NCBI RefSeq assembly: GCF_000719955.1
Contig: NZ_JOII01000011.1
Span: 93,313-157,312 of the forward strand
Length of the DNA: 64,000 nucleotides
Direction: 5' to 3'
Source: Streptomyces albidoflavus
GTDB taxonomy: Bacteria; Actinomycetota; Actinomycetes; Streptomycetales; Streptomycetaceae
How positions within the stretch are numbered: the first letter of the stretch is position 1; each line of letters opens with the position of its first letter. This document shows positions 27,029-34,799 of the stretch, piece after piece. Position numbers and translations under genes: made by a program. Under the pieces are notes generated by a model. That model was not told where the DNA came from. It did no database searches and worked only from the letters and a program-made list of their open reading frames with translations.

Positions 27029-27607
27029 ATGCTGCACTCCCGATGGTTCAAGACGGCCGGCGCCGCCGCGGCCCTCACCCTGGCCACCGCCACGGCCGCC
27101 TACGCGACCCCCGCCCCCGCCCCGGCCCCGGACCTCACGGCCGCCGCGGTGACCCTCCGCTACGACGACAGCCGCGCCGCCGGCTGGGAGGCGGCCATCG
27201 CCGCCGGGGTCGCCAACTGGAACGCCTCCGTCAGCAACGTCCAGCTCGTCGAGGCCGCCCCCGGCACCCGCGCCGAGATCCAGATCATCGCCACCAGCGG
27301 CTGGCCCCAGGCCACCCTCGGCCCCGTCCGCCCCGGCGGCACGGCCAGGGTGGAACTCGGCAGCCAGGCCGTGACCGAGGGCCACGACAAGACCCGCATA
27401 GCCGCCCACGAACTCGGCCACAGCCTCGGCCTCCCCGACACCAAACCGGGCCCCTGCAGCCAGCTGATGTCCGGCTCCACCGGCGGCACCACCTGCAAGA
27501 ACGCCACCCCGAACGCCACGGAACGCGCCCGCGTCCAGTCCCTGTACGCAGGCGGCTTCACGTTCCTCGTCCCGGCCGACGGACGGGTGCTGGTGGACGC
27601 GCCGTAA
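27029..27607 (+). CDS. snpA: Snapalysin-like secreted metalloprotease (M7 family)
   Basis: A 192-residue exported protease. A signal peptide (about 1-29, ending AAYATP) is followed by the M7 zinc motif [11 protein letters not shown] near 133-143, in which the third ligand is Asp as in snapalysin. Two cysteine pairs are near the C-terminus. It cleaves proteins outside the cell. ATG 27029 sits 12 bases after GAAGGGA; an in-frame ATG at 26947 would add a basic leader and is less likely. The usual divergent LysR activator gene (snpR) is absent here. Confidence 0.9.
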   Translation: MLHSRWFKTAGAAAALTLATATAAYATPAPAPAPDLTAAAVTLRYDDSRAAGWEAAIAAGVANWNASVSNVQLVEAAPGTRAEIQIIATSGWPQATLGPVRPGGTARVELGSQAVTEGHDKTRIAAHELGHSLGLPDTKPGPCSQLMSGSTGGTTCKNATPNATERARVQSLYAGGFTFLVPADGRVLVDAP

Positions 27608-27632
27608 CGGGGCGCCCCCACCGGACGACCCC

Positions 27633-27677
27633 CGCGCGCCCCGGCCCCCACCGCCCGGCCGGAGGCCGGGGCGCGCG
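27633..27677 (+). terminator. Strong hairpin after snapalysin gene
   Basis: Perfect 14-base arms CGCGCGCCCCGGCC (27633-27646) and GGCCGGGGCGCGCG (27664-27677) with a 17-base loop, 26 bases after the stop codon. It has no T-run but is the strongest dyad of this interval. Confidence 0.7.
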
Positions 27678-27762
27678 AGGAGCACGGCCCCGCCGAGGCG
27701 GCGGGAGGCGGCCCGGGGGACGCCCTGTCCGGCCCCGCCCGGCCCGATGGGACAATCCCGGA

Positions 27763-28278
27763 ATGGCAAATCCGCAAGTATTCTTCGACATAGAAGCGAA
27801 CGGCACCTCCCTCGGCCGTGTCACCTTCGAACTCTTCGCCGACGTGGTCCCCAAGACCGCCGAGAACTTCCGCGCCCTGTGCACCGGCGAGAAGGGCAAC
27901 GGCAGGCAGGGCAAGCCCCTCCACTTCAAGGGGAGCGGCTTCCACCGCGTCATCCCCGGCTTCATGTGCCAGGGCGGTGACTTCACCCGGGGCAACGGCA
28001 CCGGCGGTGAGAGCATCTACGGCGAGAAGTTCGCCGACGAGAACTTCCAGCTCAAGCACGACACCCCCGGCATCCTGTCGATGGCCAACGCCGGCCCGCA
28101 CAGCAACGGCTCGCAGTTCTTCATCTGCACCGAGCCCACGCCGTGGCTGGACGGCAAGCACGTCGTCTTCGGCAAGGTCGTCGACGGCATGGACACGGTC
28201 AAGGCCATCGAGTCCCACGGCTCCCGCAGCGGCAAGACCTCCGCGACCCTGACGATCAGCGACTGCGGCCAGATCTGA
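27763..28278 (+). CDS. Cyclophilin-type peptidyl-prolyl cis-trans isomerase
   Basis: A 171-residue cytoplasmic cyclophilin close to the eukaryotic cyclophilin A pattern: [40 protein letters not shown], the catalytic Arg in [25 protein letters not shown] and the Trp of [11 protein letters not shown] (the cyclosporin-contact Trp). It speeds proline isomerisation in protein folding. ATG 27763. No partner gene nearby. Confidence 0.95.
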   Translation: MANPQVFFDIEANGTSLGRVTFELFADVVPKTAENFRALCTGEKGNGRQGKPLHFKGSGFHRVIPGFMCQGGDFTRGNGTGGESIYGEKFADENFQLKHDTPGILSMANAGPHSNGSQFFICTEPTPWLDGKHVVFGKVVDGMDTVKAIESHGSRSGKTSATLTISDCGQI

Positions 28279-28355
28279 CATCGCCCGGCAACCACCCCGG
28301 CCGACGCGGGCACGAGCGCGCGGCGGTCGGGGGGCGGCCGTTCAGCCGCCGGGGC

Positions 28356-28607
28356 TCATCCCTTGCCGACGTCCAGCACCGCACGCGCCTCGGGTACGTC
28401 CGCGAGCTGCTTGAGTCTCTCGGTCACCACACGGACGCGTTCAGTGGTCCGTTTACTGGCCACGTCTGAGGACAGCGAGATCACATGCCCGGCGATCACG
28501 GCCGCTTCCTCAGGCTCGTTGGCGTCGGCGTAGCTGGATCTCATCAACCTGTCGTACGCCGAAGCGAATCCCGCGCGTCCCTGCAAGAGGGCCAGCCGGT
28601 GCCCCTC
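28356..28607 (-). pseudogene. C-terminal fragment of a TPR-containing XRE regulator
   Basis: The last 83 codons before the stop at 28356 keep coding character (FASAYDRLMRSSYADANEPEEAAVIAG, SDVASKRTTERVRVVTERLKQLADVPEARAVLD) and match the C-terminal helical repeats seen in Streptomyces XRE regulators. Upstream, the frame has no start with a ribosome site and runs into the DUF397 gene. The DNA-binding half is missing. The remaining bases of 28,279-28,641 hold nothing else recognisable. Confidence 0.5.
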
Positions 28608-28641
28608 GGGTGGCCTCCCGATGCCGGCCCCGACACGTCCG

Positions 28642-28839
28642 TCAGCCGCGAGCCCTGGCAAGCGCGACCAGACCGGCGAAGCTCTCTCGGGACAGGGTGA
28701 GGTGAGGGCCGTTCTGCACCTTGCTGTCCCGCACCAGGAACTCACCCGTGGCCAGGGCGTGGGCGGGGGCCCACTCGACACACTGGCCGCCGTCGCCACT
28801 GCTGTAGGAGGAAGCGGTCCAACGAGGGGTTTCGGTCAT
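28642..28839 (-). CDS. DUF397 protein, copy A
   Basis: A 65-residue DUF397 protein: N-terminal RWTASSYSSGDGGQCVEWAP, then FLVRDSKVQNGP and a C-terminal helix SFAGLVALARA. DUF397 proteins pair with Scr1/DUF5753 regulators and may act as their toxin-like partners. ATG 28839 or the overlapping GTG 28842 follow AAGGAG. It is separated by 150 bases from copy B, with which it shares long stretches of identical DNA, so it is a recent duplicate. Confidence 0.85.
   Translation of the reverse strand: MTETPRWTASSYSSGDGGQCVEWAPAHALATGEFLVRDSKVQNGPHLTLSRESFAGLVALARARG
28716..28791. repeat. Direct repeat A (inside DUF397 copy A)
   Basis: These 76 bases are identical to 29066-29141, 350 bases away in the same orientation. 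Similarity continues with a few changes on both sides. The repeat covers the middle of both DUF397 genes and points to tandem duplication or gene conversion. Confidence 0.85.
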
Positions 28840-28991
28840 CACTGGGTCTCCTTCTGTGGTGGTCCGATCACGGCCACGGATGCCGCCGAGTAAGCATTCC
28901 CCTCACGCTGGAATACCGACACACACCCGACAGCAACCGAAAGCACCGCCGCACTCCGAGACGGAGGCGACGGCGCCTTCAGCACTGAACG

Positions 28992-29204
28992 TCAGCCGTG
29001 CGACTTGGCGAGCGCCACCAGACCGGCGAAGCCCTCCTGGGACAGGGCGAGGTAAGGGCCGTTCCGCACCTTGCTGTCCCGCACCAGGAACTCACCCGTG
29101 GCCAGGGCGTGGGCGGGGGCCCACTCGACACACTGGCCGCCTTCGCCGCCACTGTAAGTGCTCTTGACCCACTGGTCGGGCCGCAGCCCGTATGCCCTAC
29201 TCAT
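28992..29204 (-). CDS. DUF397 protein, copy B
   Basis: A 70-residue DUF397 protein (DQWVKSTYSGGEGGQCVEWAP, EFLVRDSKVRNGP, FAGLVALAKSHG). Its ATG at 29204 overlaps the TGA of the Scr1-type regulator by four bases, so the two are translationally coupled, the standard Scr1-DUF397 arrangement. The regulator is thought to neutralise or control it. It differs from copy A mainly at the N-terminus. Confidence 0.9.
   Translation of the reverse strand: MSRAYGLRPDQWVKSTYSGGEGGQCVEWAPAHALATGEFLVRDSKVRNGPYLALSQEGFAGLVALAKSHG
29066..29141. repeat. Direct repeat B (inside DUF397 copy B)
   Basis: Identical to 28716-28791; second member of the duplicated DUF397 segment. Confidence 0.85.
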
Positions 29205-30046
29205 GTGGCGTACTCCTCCGAGATATCTCTGATGAGGGCCAAGGACTCCTCCGGGGCTCGCGCCGAGGCTCGAAGGTGTTCGTAGGCCGTGCGCGCGTCG
29301 TCCACTACGGCCGCCGAGTCCGACACGTGCCCCTGCCCTCCGGCCTCCGAGTACAGGACTGTCGCCCCGTCATCCGGTGTAAGCAGGGTAAACGGTAGAG
29401 ACGAGGCCGGGGCACCCGCAGTGAAGGGCAGAACCTGGACTGTGATGTGAGGGTTTCCCGCGTCTGAGGCAAGGCTGCGAAGCTGCGCCGCCATAACGGC
29501 ACGGCCACCCACACACGTACGCAGAACCGACTCGTGCAAGATCACCCACAGCATTGGCGGGGCGTCCCTCGTCATCACGTCGCGCCGGGCCAGCCGGGCC
29601 TCCACTCTGAGCTTGATCTGCTCCTCGGTCTCACGCGGGTGGGTGGCCCTGAACGTGGCTGCCGCGTACTCCGAGGTCTGCAACATGCCCATGATCAGAG
29701 CGTTGGAGTAGTCCTCGATGCGACTGGCCTGTTTCTCCAGGTTGATGTACGGGATGAACCAACCAGGGTGTCCGCCTTCGCTGATCCACGCCAGCAACCG
29801 CGAAAAGGAACCGGAGGTATTAAAGAACCGGTCGCACCCCTCCGCGAAGGCCGGAGACGGCATCGCCTTACCGTTCTTGGCCTTACTGACATAGGGCTCC
29901 TTGTAGCCGGTGAAGTCGGCCAGTTGCCGTTGACTGGCGCCCCGGTGGAGCAGCGCAGCCGCTAGCTCGCGCCCGAACCATTCGAGGCCGTTCGCGGGCT
30001 GATCGCCCTGACTGGGTGACGCATCGATCACGAGTCCCACTTCCAC
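29201..30046 (-). CDS. Scr1-family helix-turn-helix regulator (XRE + DUF5753)
   Basis: A protein of about 281 residues: XRE helix-turn-helix at about 22-65 (LAAALLHRGASQRQLADFTGYKEPYVSKAKNGK) and a DUF5753 domain at about 95-270 (YINLEKQASRIEDYSNALIMGMLQTSEYAAA, VQVLPFTAGAP, LYSEAGGQ). These control antibiotic production and differentiation in Streptomyces together with DUF397 proteins. The start is uncertain: TTG 30055, GTG 30046, 30040 or 30031 are all possible; the region has a GGAAAG ribosome-like site. It is divergent from a set of three small genes. Confidence 0.88.
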   Translation of the reverse strand: MEVGLVIDASPSQGDQPANGLEWFGRELAAALLHRGASQRQLADFTGYKEPYVSKAKNGKAMPSPAFAEGCDRFFNTSGSFSRLLAWISEGGHPGWFIPYINLEKQASRIEDYSNALIMGMLQTSEYAAATFRATHPRETEEQIKLRVEARLARRDVMTRDAPPMLWVILHESVLRTCVGGRAVMAAQLRSLASDAGNPHITVQVLPFTAGAPASSLPFTLLTPDDGATVLYSEAGGQGHVSDSAAVVDDARTAYEHLRASARAPEESLALIRDISEEYAT

Positions 30047-30164
30047 TCTTTCCAAATGCGTTGGAAAGGCTCCAGACCTGTTGAGCGTACCGCCGCCCGC
30101 GTCACTCTGTGTTCACTGTCGATAGCTCAACCACAACCCAGTGAACCGTGAGGACACCACTCTC

Positions 30165-30353
30165 ATGACCCCCGAATCCCAGCCGTCCACCCCCACCAAT
30201 GACCCCCCCACCCCTTGCCGCACCTGCCAGGAATTCACCCTCGCGGAAGCCGTCGCCAACGGTGAGCGGGACTGGAGCAAGGCGACCGACTGTCGAGTAC
30301 TGCGCAAGCGGCACCAGGAGGCGGGCGAGTGCCTGGGCCGGGAGGCGGGGTGA
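30165..30353 (+). CDS. Small hypothetical protein with a CxxC motif
   Basis: A 62-residue hydrophilic protein (PTPCRTCQEFTLAEAVANGERDWSKATDCRVLRKRHQEAGECL) with four cysteines that could bind a metal. ATG 30165 is chosen; GTG 30141 would add eight residues. Its stop overlaps the next start by four bases (GTGA), so it begins a three-gene set transcribed away from the Scr1 regulator. No family recognised. Confidence 0.65.
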   Translation: MTPESQPSTPTNDPPTPCRTCQEFTLAEAVANGERDWSKATDCRVLRKRHQEAGECLGREAG

Positions 30354-30568
30354 GCGGTGTGGAGTCGGGCCCGCCGGAACCCGAGTTCAACCCGCTGCGG
30401 TACCCGCCCTGCGCCTGCCCCCTGCATCGCGCCGAGCGCGAGCCCGAGCAAGAGACGGATCAGGAGCCCAGGTCCGAGCCCGGCGAGGACTCCCCCTCCC
30501 TGCGCGAACTCCGCGCCCACGTCACCGAGGAGAACCGCCTGCGCCGCTGGCTGCGGGGATCGTCGTGA
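30350..30568 (+). CDS. Small hypothetical protein
   Basis: A 72-residue acidic protein: Pro-rich beginning with PLRYPPCACPLH, a Glu-rich middle and a C-terminal helix (LRELRAHVTEENRLRRWLRG). GTG 30350 follows GGGAGGCGG and overlaps the upstream stop; the stop overlaps the next GTG in the same way. The tight coupling to both neighbours argues that the genes are real and co-translated. Confidence 0.65.
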   Translation: MSGVESGPPEPEFNPLRYPPCACPLHRAEREPEQETDQEPRSEPGEDSPSLRELRAHVTEENRLRRWLRGSS

Positions 30569-31101
30569 ACGGGGGCGTCGAATATCTCGCCGAAGTCCAC
30601 GCGGGTTCCGGCGCCGTCCGTTTCTTCCTCGGCGGGACTCTCGCCCCCACCCGACGCCTCGCACTCCGCTGGTTACGCCGCCAGGCACACCGCTTCGCGG
30701 ACGGGCTCGACCCCGACCCGCGTACCGCGAAGGTCCCGGCCGGCGCCCTGCGGCCCGTACCGGCGTACGCGGGTGATGCCCCGGCCGAGCTTCGCCGTTG
30801 GGCCACCGATCTGGCCGAACAAGACCGCGCAGCCCAGCAGTTGGCCACCGGCTGCACCTACCTCTTCGTCGCCCGCGAAGAGGCGGCCTGGTACCTGCTC
30901 GCCGCCCGTCCCCTGCTCACCGCTCCCCCGGCTCCCACTCCAGCAGCCGCACCTTCGCCACCGTCCGCACATGTCTGCGCATCGCCGCCGCGGCCCGCTT
31001 CGCCTCCCCTGCCTCGATGGCGTCCAGGATGGCGTGGTGCTGGGCCAGTGACCGGTCGGGGCGGCCCGGCTGGCGGAGGGATTCGCGGCGGCTCTCGGTG
31101 A
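30565..31101 (+). CDS. Hypothetical protein overlapping a regulator gene tail to tail
   Basis: A 178-residue protein whose first about 115 residues look well-formed (VEYLAEVHAGSGAVRFFLGG, RRLALRWLRRQAHRFADG, LRRWATDLAEQDRAAQQLATGCTYLFVAREEAAWYLLAARPLL). From about 30,917 the frame lies antisense to the 3' end of the GntR gene and becomes Pro/Arg-rich, so the C-terminus may be accidental read-through after an original stop was lost. GTG 30565 overlaps the preceding stop. No family recognised. Confidence 0.6.
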   Translation: MNGGVEYLAEVHAGSGAVRFFLGGTLAPTRRLALRWLRRQAHRFADGLDPDPRTAKVPAGALRPVPAYAGDAPAELRRWATDLAEQDRAAQQLATGCTYLFVAREEAAWYLLAARPLLTAPPAPTPAAAPSPPSAHVCASPPRPASPPLPRWRPGWRGAGPVTGRGGPAGGGIRGGSR

Positions 31102-31624
31102 TCTGGTCGGTGAGGGAGGCCATGAACTCGGCGAGGAGGGGGCTGTGGCCGGCCTCGGTGACGGCGGCGTGGAAGAGGCGGTCGCCCTCCTCGCCGTGGC
31201 CGCCGGAGGCGATCTCCCCGGCCATGTGGGCGAGGGCGGCGCGCAGGGCGGTGAGGTCGGTCTCGGTGCGGCGGGTGGCGGCGAGTTCGGCGAGTTTGGT
31301 CTCCAGGGCCTCGCGGGCCTCCAGTACGTCGGGGAGGCGGCGCCGGCGTTCGACGAGGCGCTCGACCGGTTCGTGGTCGAGGGTGTCGCGGAGCAGGTAG
31401 GTGCCGCCGCCGTGCCGGGTCTCCACCAGGCCCTGGACCTCCAGGACGACAACGGCCTGCTTGACGGAGGCGCGGCTGACCCCGAGGCGCTGGGCCAGGT
31501 CGCGTTCGGCGGGCAGGCGGTCGCCGGCGGCGAGGCGGTGCTCGGCGGCGTAGGCGCGGAGGCGTTCGAGAACCTGCTCGTAGAGGCGGGTACGGCCCAT
31601 CGGGCGCAGCGCGTCGTCGGTCAT
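30917..31624 (-). CDS. GntR-FCD family regulator, probable MatR-like repressor
   Basis: A 235-residue GntR protein: winged helix at about 10-78 (LPAERDLAQRLGVSRASVKQAVVVLEVQGLVETRHGGGTYL) and an all-helical FCD effector domain with the acidic/His metal site (EALETKLAELAA, DRLFHAAVTEAGH, HHAILDAIEAGEAKRAAAAMRRHV). ATG 31624. It is divergent from matC, the same layout as matR-matABC for malonate use, so malonate or methylmalonate is the likely effector. Its 3' end overlaps a plus-strand gene by 185 bases. Confidence 0.87.
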   Translation of the reverse strand: MTDDALRPMGRTRLYEQVLERLRAYAAEHRLAAGDRLPAERDLAQRLGVSRASVKQAVVVLEVQGLVETRHGGGTYLLRDTLDHEPVERLVERRRRLPDVLEAREALETKLAELAATRRTETDLTALRAALAHMAGEIASGGHGEEGDRLFHAAVTEAGHSPLLAEFMASLTDQITESRRESLRQPGRPDRSLAQHHAILDAIEAGEAKRAAAAMRRHVRTVAKVRLLEWEPGER

Positions 31625-31897
31625 GCGTAACCCCTGTCCTCCTGCTCCCCCGGGCGCCCGGAGCGTAACACCGGGGCCCGGGGCGGGCCTTGCGCCGGCC
31701 TTGATCCGTACCCGGTGGCCGAGTGGCTGAACCAATTCGTGCGCGACCCGTTGACACCCGGCGCGCCAGGGCCGAGCGTGGTCCAGCCACTGGGCCAATG
31801 AGGCGTTCCGCTTCGTCGGCTCCGGGTCCTTTCGGGCTCAACACCCCACTGGACCCCGTGACATGACCCATTGGGACCCATGGGACGGGAGCCCCTG

Positions 31898-33226
31898 ATG
31901 TCTGCCGAACTACTCTCCATCCTGGTGCTGGCGGTGCTGTTCGTCGTCGGCACCACCCGCTCCGTGAACATGGGCGCGCTGGCCTTCGCCGCCGCCTTCG
32001 GGGTCGGCACGCTGGCCGCCGGGCTCGACGCGGACGGGATCTTCGCCGGGTTCCCCGGTGACCTGTTCGTGGTGCTGGTCGGCGTCACGTACTTCTTCGC
32101 CATCGCCCGCGCCAACGGCACCACCGACTGGCTGGTGCACGCCGGCATCCGGCTGGTGCGCGGCCGGATCGCGCTGATCCCCTGGGTGATGTTCACCGTC
32201 ACCGGGGTGCTGACCGCGATCGGCGCGGTCAGCCCGGCGGCGGTCGCCATCGTCGCGCCGCTCGCCATGGGCTTCGCCGCCCGGTACGGCATCAAGCCGC
32301 TGCTGATGGGCGCCCTCGTCGTGCACGGCGCCCAGGCCGGCGGTTTCTCGCCGATCAGCATCTACGGCTCGACCGTCAACGGCATCCTGGAGCGCGAGGG
32401 GCTGCCCGGCAGCCCGATCGCCCTCTTCCTCGCCAGCCTCTTCGCCAACCTGGCCATCGCCGCGCTGTTGTTCGTCGCGCTGGGTGGACTGCGGTTGCGG
32501 GGGCGGGACTTGGGTGACCTGGGTGACGAAGAGGCCAAGGAGGCCAAGGAGGGCGCTGGCGGCTCCGGCGGGACGGGCGGGACGGTCACCGGCACCCGCG
32601 CCCGCACCACCCCCGACGCCGGCCTCCTGCGCCTGACCCCGGCCCGGATCGCCACCCTGGTGGGGCTGGTCGCGCTGGTCGTCGCCGTGCTCGTCTTCGA
32701 CCTGGACGCGGGGCTGACCGCGATCACCCTCGCCGTGCTGCTCGCGGTGGTCTGGCCGGAGGACAGCAAGGCGGCGGTGGCCCACATCACCTGGCCGACC
32801 GTGCTGCTGATCTGCGGGATGCTCACCTACGTCGCGGTGCTCCAGGAGATGGGGACGATCGACTGGGCGGGCGAGCACGTCGGGTCGATCGGGATTCCGC
32901 TGCTGGCCGCGCTGCTCTTCTGCTACATCGGCGCGGTCGTCTCCGCCTTCGCCTCCTCGGTCGGGATCATCGGGGCGCTCATCCCGCTCGCCGTGCCCTT
33001 CCTGGAGCAGGGCGAGATCGGCGTGGTCGGGATGGTGGCGGCGCTCTCGGTGTCGGCCACCGTGGTCGACGTCAGCCCCTTCTCGACCAACGGCGCGCTC
33101 GTACTGGCCGCCGCCGAGGACACCGACCGCGAGCGCTTCTTCCGGCAGCTGATGCTGTACGGCGGGGCCGTCACGCTGCTGGCCCCGCTCGTGCTCTGGC
33201 TGGCGCTGGTGGTGCCCGGCCTCTGA
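31898..33226 (+). CDS. matC: MatC-like malonate/dicarboxylate carrier (SLC13/ion transporter superfamily)
   Basis: A 442-residue membrane protein with about 11-12 helices. It has the MatC N-terminal domain (LGALAFAAAFGVGTL, FPGDLFVVLVGVTYFFAIARANGTTDWL), the re-entrant SPISIYGSTVNGIL segment, a charged Glu/Gly-rich loop near 205-235, and a second half ending SPFSTNGALVLAA. ATG 31898 follows GGGAG at six bases. The following malonyl-CoA synthetase gene supports malonate as substrate. It is divergent from the GntR repressor. Confidence 0.9.
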   Translation: MSAELLSILVLAVLFVVGTTRSVNMGALAFAAAFGVGTLAAGLDADGIFAGFPGDLFVVLVGVTYFFAIARANGTTDWLVHAGIRLVRGRIALIPWVMFTVTGVLTAIGAVSPAAVAIVAPLAMGFAARYGIKPLLMGALVVHGAQAGGFSPISIYGSTVNGILEREGLPGSPIALFLASLFANLAIAALLFVALGGLRLRGRDLGDLGDEEAKEAKEGAGGSGGTGGTVTGTRARTTPDAGLLRLTPARIATLVGLVALVVAVLVFDLDAGLTAITLAVLLAVVWPEDSKAAVAHITWPTVLLICGMLTYVAVLQEMGTIDWAGEHVGSIGIPLLAALLFCYIGAVVSAFASSVGIIGALIPLAVPFLEQGEIGVVGMVAALSVSATVVDVSPFSTNGALVLAAAEDTDRERFFRQLMLYGGAVTLLAPLVLWLALVVPGL

Positions 33227-33326
33227 CCTGGGTAACCCTGGTCAGGAGGCGCCGCCTGGCCAGGGCGCCCCCGCCCGCCCCCGACCGGCGCAGCACCACA
33301 CCCGCCCGACCCGAGGAGAACCACCC

Positions 33327-34799
33327 GTGACCTCGTCCGCCACACCCGAGACGGCATCCCTCTTCCCGGCGCTGCACACCCCGCCGGTCCCGCCGAAGCC
33401 CGCCCTCCGCTTCGGCGACCGCACCCTGGAGTACGGAGAGGTGGCCCGCCTCGCCGGGGCGCTCGCCCGTGAACTGCCGCTCGGCCGCCGGGTCGCCGTC
33501 TGGGCGACGCCGAGCCTGGAGACCGGCGTGGCGGTGGTCGCCGCGCTGCTCGCCGGGGTGCCCGCCGTACCGCTCAACCCGAAGGCGGGGGCGCGCGAGC
33601 TGGCGCACATCCTCGCGGACAGCGATCCCGCGCTGGTGCTGGCCGCGCCCGGTGAGGTGCTGCCCGAGGAGCTGGCGGGGCTGGCCCGCCGTGACGTGGC
33701 GACCGACCCCGAGGCCCTGCCGGGCGCCGTGGCGCTCCCCGCCGAGCCGGGGCCCGAGGCGCCCGCGCTGATCGTCTACACCTCGGGCACCACCGGCCCG
33801 CCCAAGGGCGTGGTCCTGCCCCGGCGCGCCCTGACCAGCACGCTCGACGCGCTTCAGGACGCCTGGCAGTGGACGGCGGACGACGTCCTCGTGCACGGCC
33901 TGCCCCTCTTCCACGTGCACGGCCTGATCCTCGGCGTCCTCGGCCCGCTGCGGCGCGGCGGCTCCCTGGTCCACCTGGTCCGCTTCTCCACGGACGGGGT
34001 GCGCCGGGCGCTGGAGGAGGGGGCGACGCTGATGTTCGGCGTCCCGACCATGTACCACCGCATCGCCGAGGAGGCCGCCGGGGACCCGGCGCTCGCCGCC
34101 GCCCTCGCCAGGGCGCGGCTGCTGGTCTCCGGCTCGGCCGCGCTCCCCGTCCACGACCAGGAACGCATCGCCGCCGCCACCGGCCGCCGGGTCGTCGAGC
34201 GGTACGGGATGAGCGAGACCCTGATGAACACCAGCGTCCGCGCGGACGGCGAGCCCCGCCCCGGCACGGTCGGCGTGCCGCTGGCCGGGGTGGCGCTGCG
34301 GCTGGTCGAGGACGACGGCAGCGAGATCGCGGAGTGGGACGGCGAGACGGTCGGCGAGATCCAGGTGCGCGGGCCGAACCTCTTCACCGAGTACCTGAAC
34401 CGTCCCGACGCCACCGCCGAGGCGTTCGACGGCGACTGGTTCCGCACCGGCGACATGGCGGTCCGCGAGCCCGACGGGTACGTGCGGATCGTCGGCCGGC
34501 GCGCCACCGACCTGATCAAGTCCGGCGGTTACAAGATCGGCGCGGGCGAGATCGAGAACGCCCTGCTCGACTTCCCGGGCGTCCGCGAGGCCGCCGTCAC
34601 CGGCGAGCCCGACCCGGACCTCGGCGAGCGCGTCGTCGCCTGGCTGGTCACCGACGGCGGCCCGGTCGACGCACAGGCGGTCGCCGACCACGTGGCCCGC
34701 CAGCTCGCCCCGCACAAGCGCCCCCGCGTCGTCCGCCACCTCGACGCCCTGCCACGCAACGACATGGGCAAGATCATGAAGCGGGCCCTGCATGGCTGA
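33327..34799 (+). CDS. matB: Malonyl-CoA synthetase (MatB-like acyl-CoA ligase)
   Basis: A 490-residue AMP-forming ligase that joins malonate or methylmalonate to CoA. Adenylation motifs: P-loop IVYTSGTTGPPKGVVLPRRA near 151-170, VVERYGMSETLMN near 291, GDWFRTGDMAV near 370, and the Lys in DLIKSGGYKIGAGEIENAL and NDMGKIMKR. The MatB-type ERYGMSET active site favours malonyl substrates. The stop overlaps the next ATG by eight bases. Together with matC it would supply malonyl-CoA for polyketide or fatty-acid synthesis. Confidence 0.92.
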   Translation: MTSSATPETASLFPALHTPPVPPKPALRFGDRTLEYGEVARLAGALARELPLGRRVAVWATPSLETGVAVVAALLAGVPAVPLNPKAGARELAHILADSDPALVLAAPGEVLPEELAGLARRDVATDPEALPGAVALPAEPGPEAPALIVYTSGTTGPPKGVVLPRRALTSTLDALQDAWQWTADDVLVHGLPLFHVHGLILGVLGPLRRGGSLVHLVRFSTDGVRRALEEGATLMFGVPTMYHRIAEEAAGDPALAAALARARLLVSGSAALPVHDQERIAAATGRRVVERYGMSETLMNTSVRADGEPRPGTVGVPLAGVALRLVEDDGSEIAEWDGETVGEIQVRGPNLFTEYLNRPDATAEAFDGDWFRTGDMAVREPDGYVRIVGRRATDLIKSGGYKIGAGEIENALLDFPGVREAAVTGEPDPDLGERVVAWLVTDGGPVDAQAVADHVARQLAPHKRPRVVRHLDALPRNDMGKIMKRALHG

